A stretch of 42,739 nucleotides of DNA from Verrucomicrobiaceae bacterium. Its GTDB lineage: Bacteria; Verrucomicrobiota; Verrucomicrobiia; Verrucomicrobiales; V1-33. The notes under the pieces are model-generated. The model was not told the DNA's origin, made no database searches, and was given only the letters and a program-made list of their open reading frames with translations. A program made the position numbers and the translations under genes. Shown in pieces: positions 41,711 through 42,739 of the stretch. Location of the stretch: positions 1 to 42,739 of the forward strand of contig JAIXVE010000185.1 in the NCBI GenBank assembly GCA_027483175.1. Direction: 5' to 3'. Numbering within the stretch: position 1 is the stretch's first letter; every line of letters begins with the position of its first letter.

Positions 41711-42649
41711 TCAGGCGGGCGAGGGGAGTTGAGCGAGGGCGGCGTAGTCGGGGCGGGCGGCGGCGGTGGTGTGGGAGAAGCGGCGGACGACGCGGCCGTG
41801 ATGGATGAGGAAGACGCCGGGCATCTGGGTGGCATCGCCTTCGATGGGGCCGGGGCGATGACCGGAGAGGAAAGATGTCAGGCCGCGGCACCAGACGGAG
41901 AGGGCGAGGAGCTGGCGGAGGTTGCCGCGACGGAGGCCGAGGCCTTGATAGAGTTGGCGATGGGGATCGGAGACGGCGGGGACGTCTTCCATGCCGTAGC
42001 GGGCGGCGAAGGCGGCGAACGAATCGGCGGTGCCCATGTGGACGAGGGCCAGGGTGGTGCCGTTTTTGCGGATGGCGGTGCGTGCGGTGGAGAGGTCAGC
42101 CATGGCTTCGCGGCAGAACGTGCAGCCTGAGTGGCGGAGGAAGACGAGGAGGACGGGATGCTGCTGGGAGAGGGCGGCGAGAGTGGTGCCGGTGGAAGTG
42201 ATGGCGTTAGAGAGGAGCGTGGCTTCGTCGGGCGGCTGGGAGTTGGCGGGTTCGTTCTGGAACTGATTCCATGCGTACTTGAGGATGAGGAAGAAGGGCA
42301 CCCACCAGATGAGATCGTTGGTTAGGCAGTTGAGAGCGAAGGGCCATGGGAGGGCACCGGTCCAGAGGGCTTGAGCCATGCCGAGGGGGCCGAAGACTTT
42401 GCCGAGGAATCCGACGAGGACGATGGGCCAATGGCGGGCGGGATCGCTGGCGGCGATGGCATAGCCGAGACCGTAGACGCCGACGATCATGCCGATGCAT
42501 TGCCAGAACTGCGGGTAGTTCGGCTGGGGCATGTCGAGCCATGTGAACAAGGCGCCAGGAAAGAGGACGGCGAAGGCACCCCAGAGGACATTGTAGAGCC
42601 CGGCGGCGAGGAGCACGTTCCGCATCCAGCGGGGAGGGGTGGTGGTCAT
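41711..42649 (-). CDS. Membrane protein fused to SelL/peroxiredoxin-like thioredoxin domain
   Basis: The protein has 312 residues. Residues 10-127 hold four membrane helices ([39 protein letters not shown] and two more). Residues 145-312 are a thioredoxin-fold domain of the AhpC/TSA-like, SelL-related type: [21 protein letters not shown] with Cys176 and Cys179, then [11 protein letters not shown] near the end. The CxxC suggests disulfide or peroxide chemistry at the inner face of the membrane. Its 5' end abuts a heptamer tandem repeat with no Shine-Dalgarno. It is the first gene of the minus-strand run that ends with the lipoprotein. Confidence 0.8.
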   Translation of the reverse strand: MTTTPPRWMRNVLLAAGLYNVLWGAFAVLFPGALFTWLDMPQPNYPQFWQCIGMIVGVYGLGYAIAASDPARHWPIVLVGFLGKVFGPLGMAQALWTGALPWPFALNCLTNDLIWWVPFFLILKYAWNQFQNEPANSQPPDEATLLSNAITSTGTTLAALSQQHPVLLVFLRHSGCTFCREAMADLSTARTAIRKNGTTLALVHMGTADSFAAFAARYGMEDVPAVSDPHRQLYQGLGLRRGNLRQLLALSVWCRGLTSFLSGHRPGPIEGDATQMPGVFLIHHGRVVRRFSHTTAAARPDYAALAQLPSPA

Positions 42650-42651
42650 GG

Positions 42652-42739
42652 GAAGTGAGAAGTGAGAAGTGAGAAGTGAGAAGTGAGAAGTGAGAAGTGA
42701 GAAGTGAGAAGTGAGAAGTGAGAAGTGAGAAGTGAGAAG
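42652..42739. repeat. Heptanucleotide tandem array GAGAAGT, running off the window
   Basis: From 42657 to the window end the unit GAGAAGT repeats nearly 12 times without a change, preceded by one imperfect unit. It begins two bases upstream of the start codon of the minus-strand gene at 42649, so it forms that gene's 5' leader and possibly its promoter spacer. Confidence 0.95.

Noticed and set aside
1..42649. The word CTAAC on the left plus strand and GTTAG on the right
   Set aside because: By eye it is strongly polar (about 12 to 1 on the left, 0 to 7 on the right), but this ratio is what the overall C/G strand bias predicts.
42652..42739. CRISPR array
   Set aside because: The unit is 7 bases with no spacers; it is a simple tandem repeat. 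No other CRISPR-like array is present.

Overview
The window is high-GC bacterial chromosome with a distinctly lower-GC accessory block in the middle. The gene set suggests a member of the Verrucomicrobiota or a close relative. The reasons are two exosortase-sorted PEP-CTERM proteins, a sigma factor placed directly before a zinc-ribbon/Ser-Thr kinase/TPR-like receptor, an MprC-type core gene set mixed with many lipoproteins, and several starts without a clear Shine-Dalgarno. The lineage is an inference; there is no rRNA to confirm it.

Left core (1 to about 18.0 kb): a partial dGTPase (dgt), a membrane-anchored Asp-rich repeat protein, a DUF1802 protein and a YkgJ-type cysteine-cluster protein lie together on the minus strand. 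They are followed by tRNA-His, RNase III, a small membrane protein, a probable Cyc2-like monoheme cytochrome/porin, an aas-type acyltransferase/acyl-ACP synthetase, prmC, the sigma factor/kinase pair, a GT4-like glycosyltransferase, two unknown proteins and a papain-like protease fused to an alpha/beta hydrolase.

Accessory block (about 18.0 to 29.5 kb): two broken IS66-family transposase genes lie in direct orientation. They bracket an operon of an outer-membrane barrel, a patatin-like phospholipase lipoprotein, a beta-propeller lipoprotein and a small putative lipoprotein. After the second transposase comes a membrane-anchored protein with two alpha/beta-hydrolase domains, then an IS66 tnpA/tnpB remnant with recognisable ends and a broken antitoxin/toxin locus.

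Right core (about 29.5 kb to the end): a PEP-CTERM gene, a type II restriction-modification pair, murA, a DUF2092 protein, a secreted repeat protein, a double-VWA membrane protein and a second PEP-CTERM protein. A minus-strand run of lipoprotein, rfbA, a four-helix membrane protein and a membrane/thioredoxin-fold fusion closes the window, which ends inside a heptamer tandem repeat.

Three structural signals stand out. (1) The restriction-modification pair sits exactly between two diverged copies of the PEP-CTERM tail plus murA head, which is the signature of insertion with long target duplication. (2) The G/C bias of the strand reverses across the accessory block regardless of gene direction. 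(3) The G-rich decamer GGGCAGGGGA recurs in one orientation on the otherwise C-rich left strand. The best candidates for a poorly described system are the patatin/barrel/propeller lipoprotein operon and the neighbouring protease-lipase and double-hydrolase proteins. Together they put four serine-hydrolase folds within 12.4 kb.
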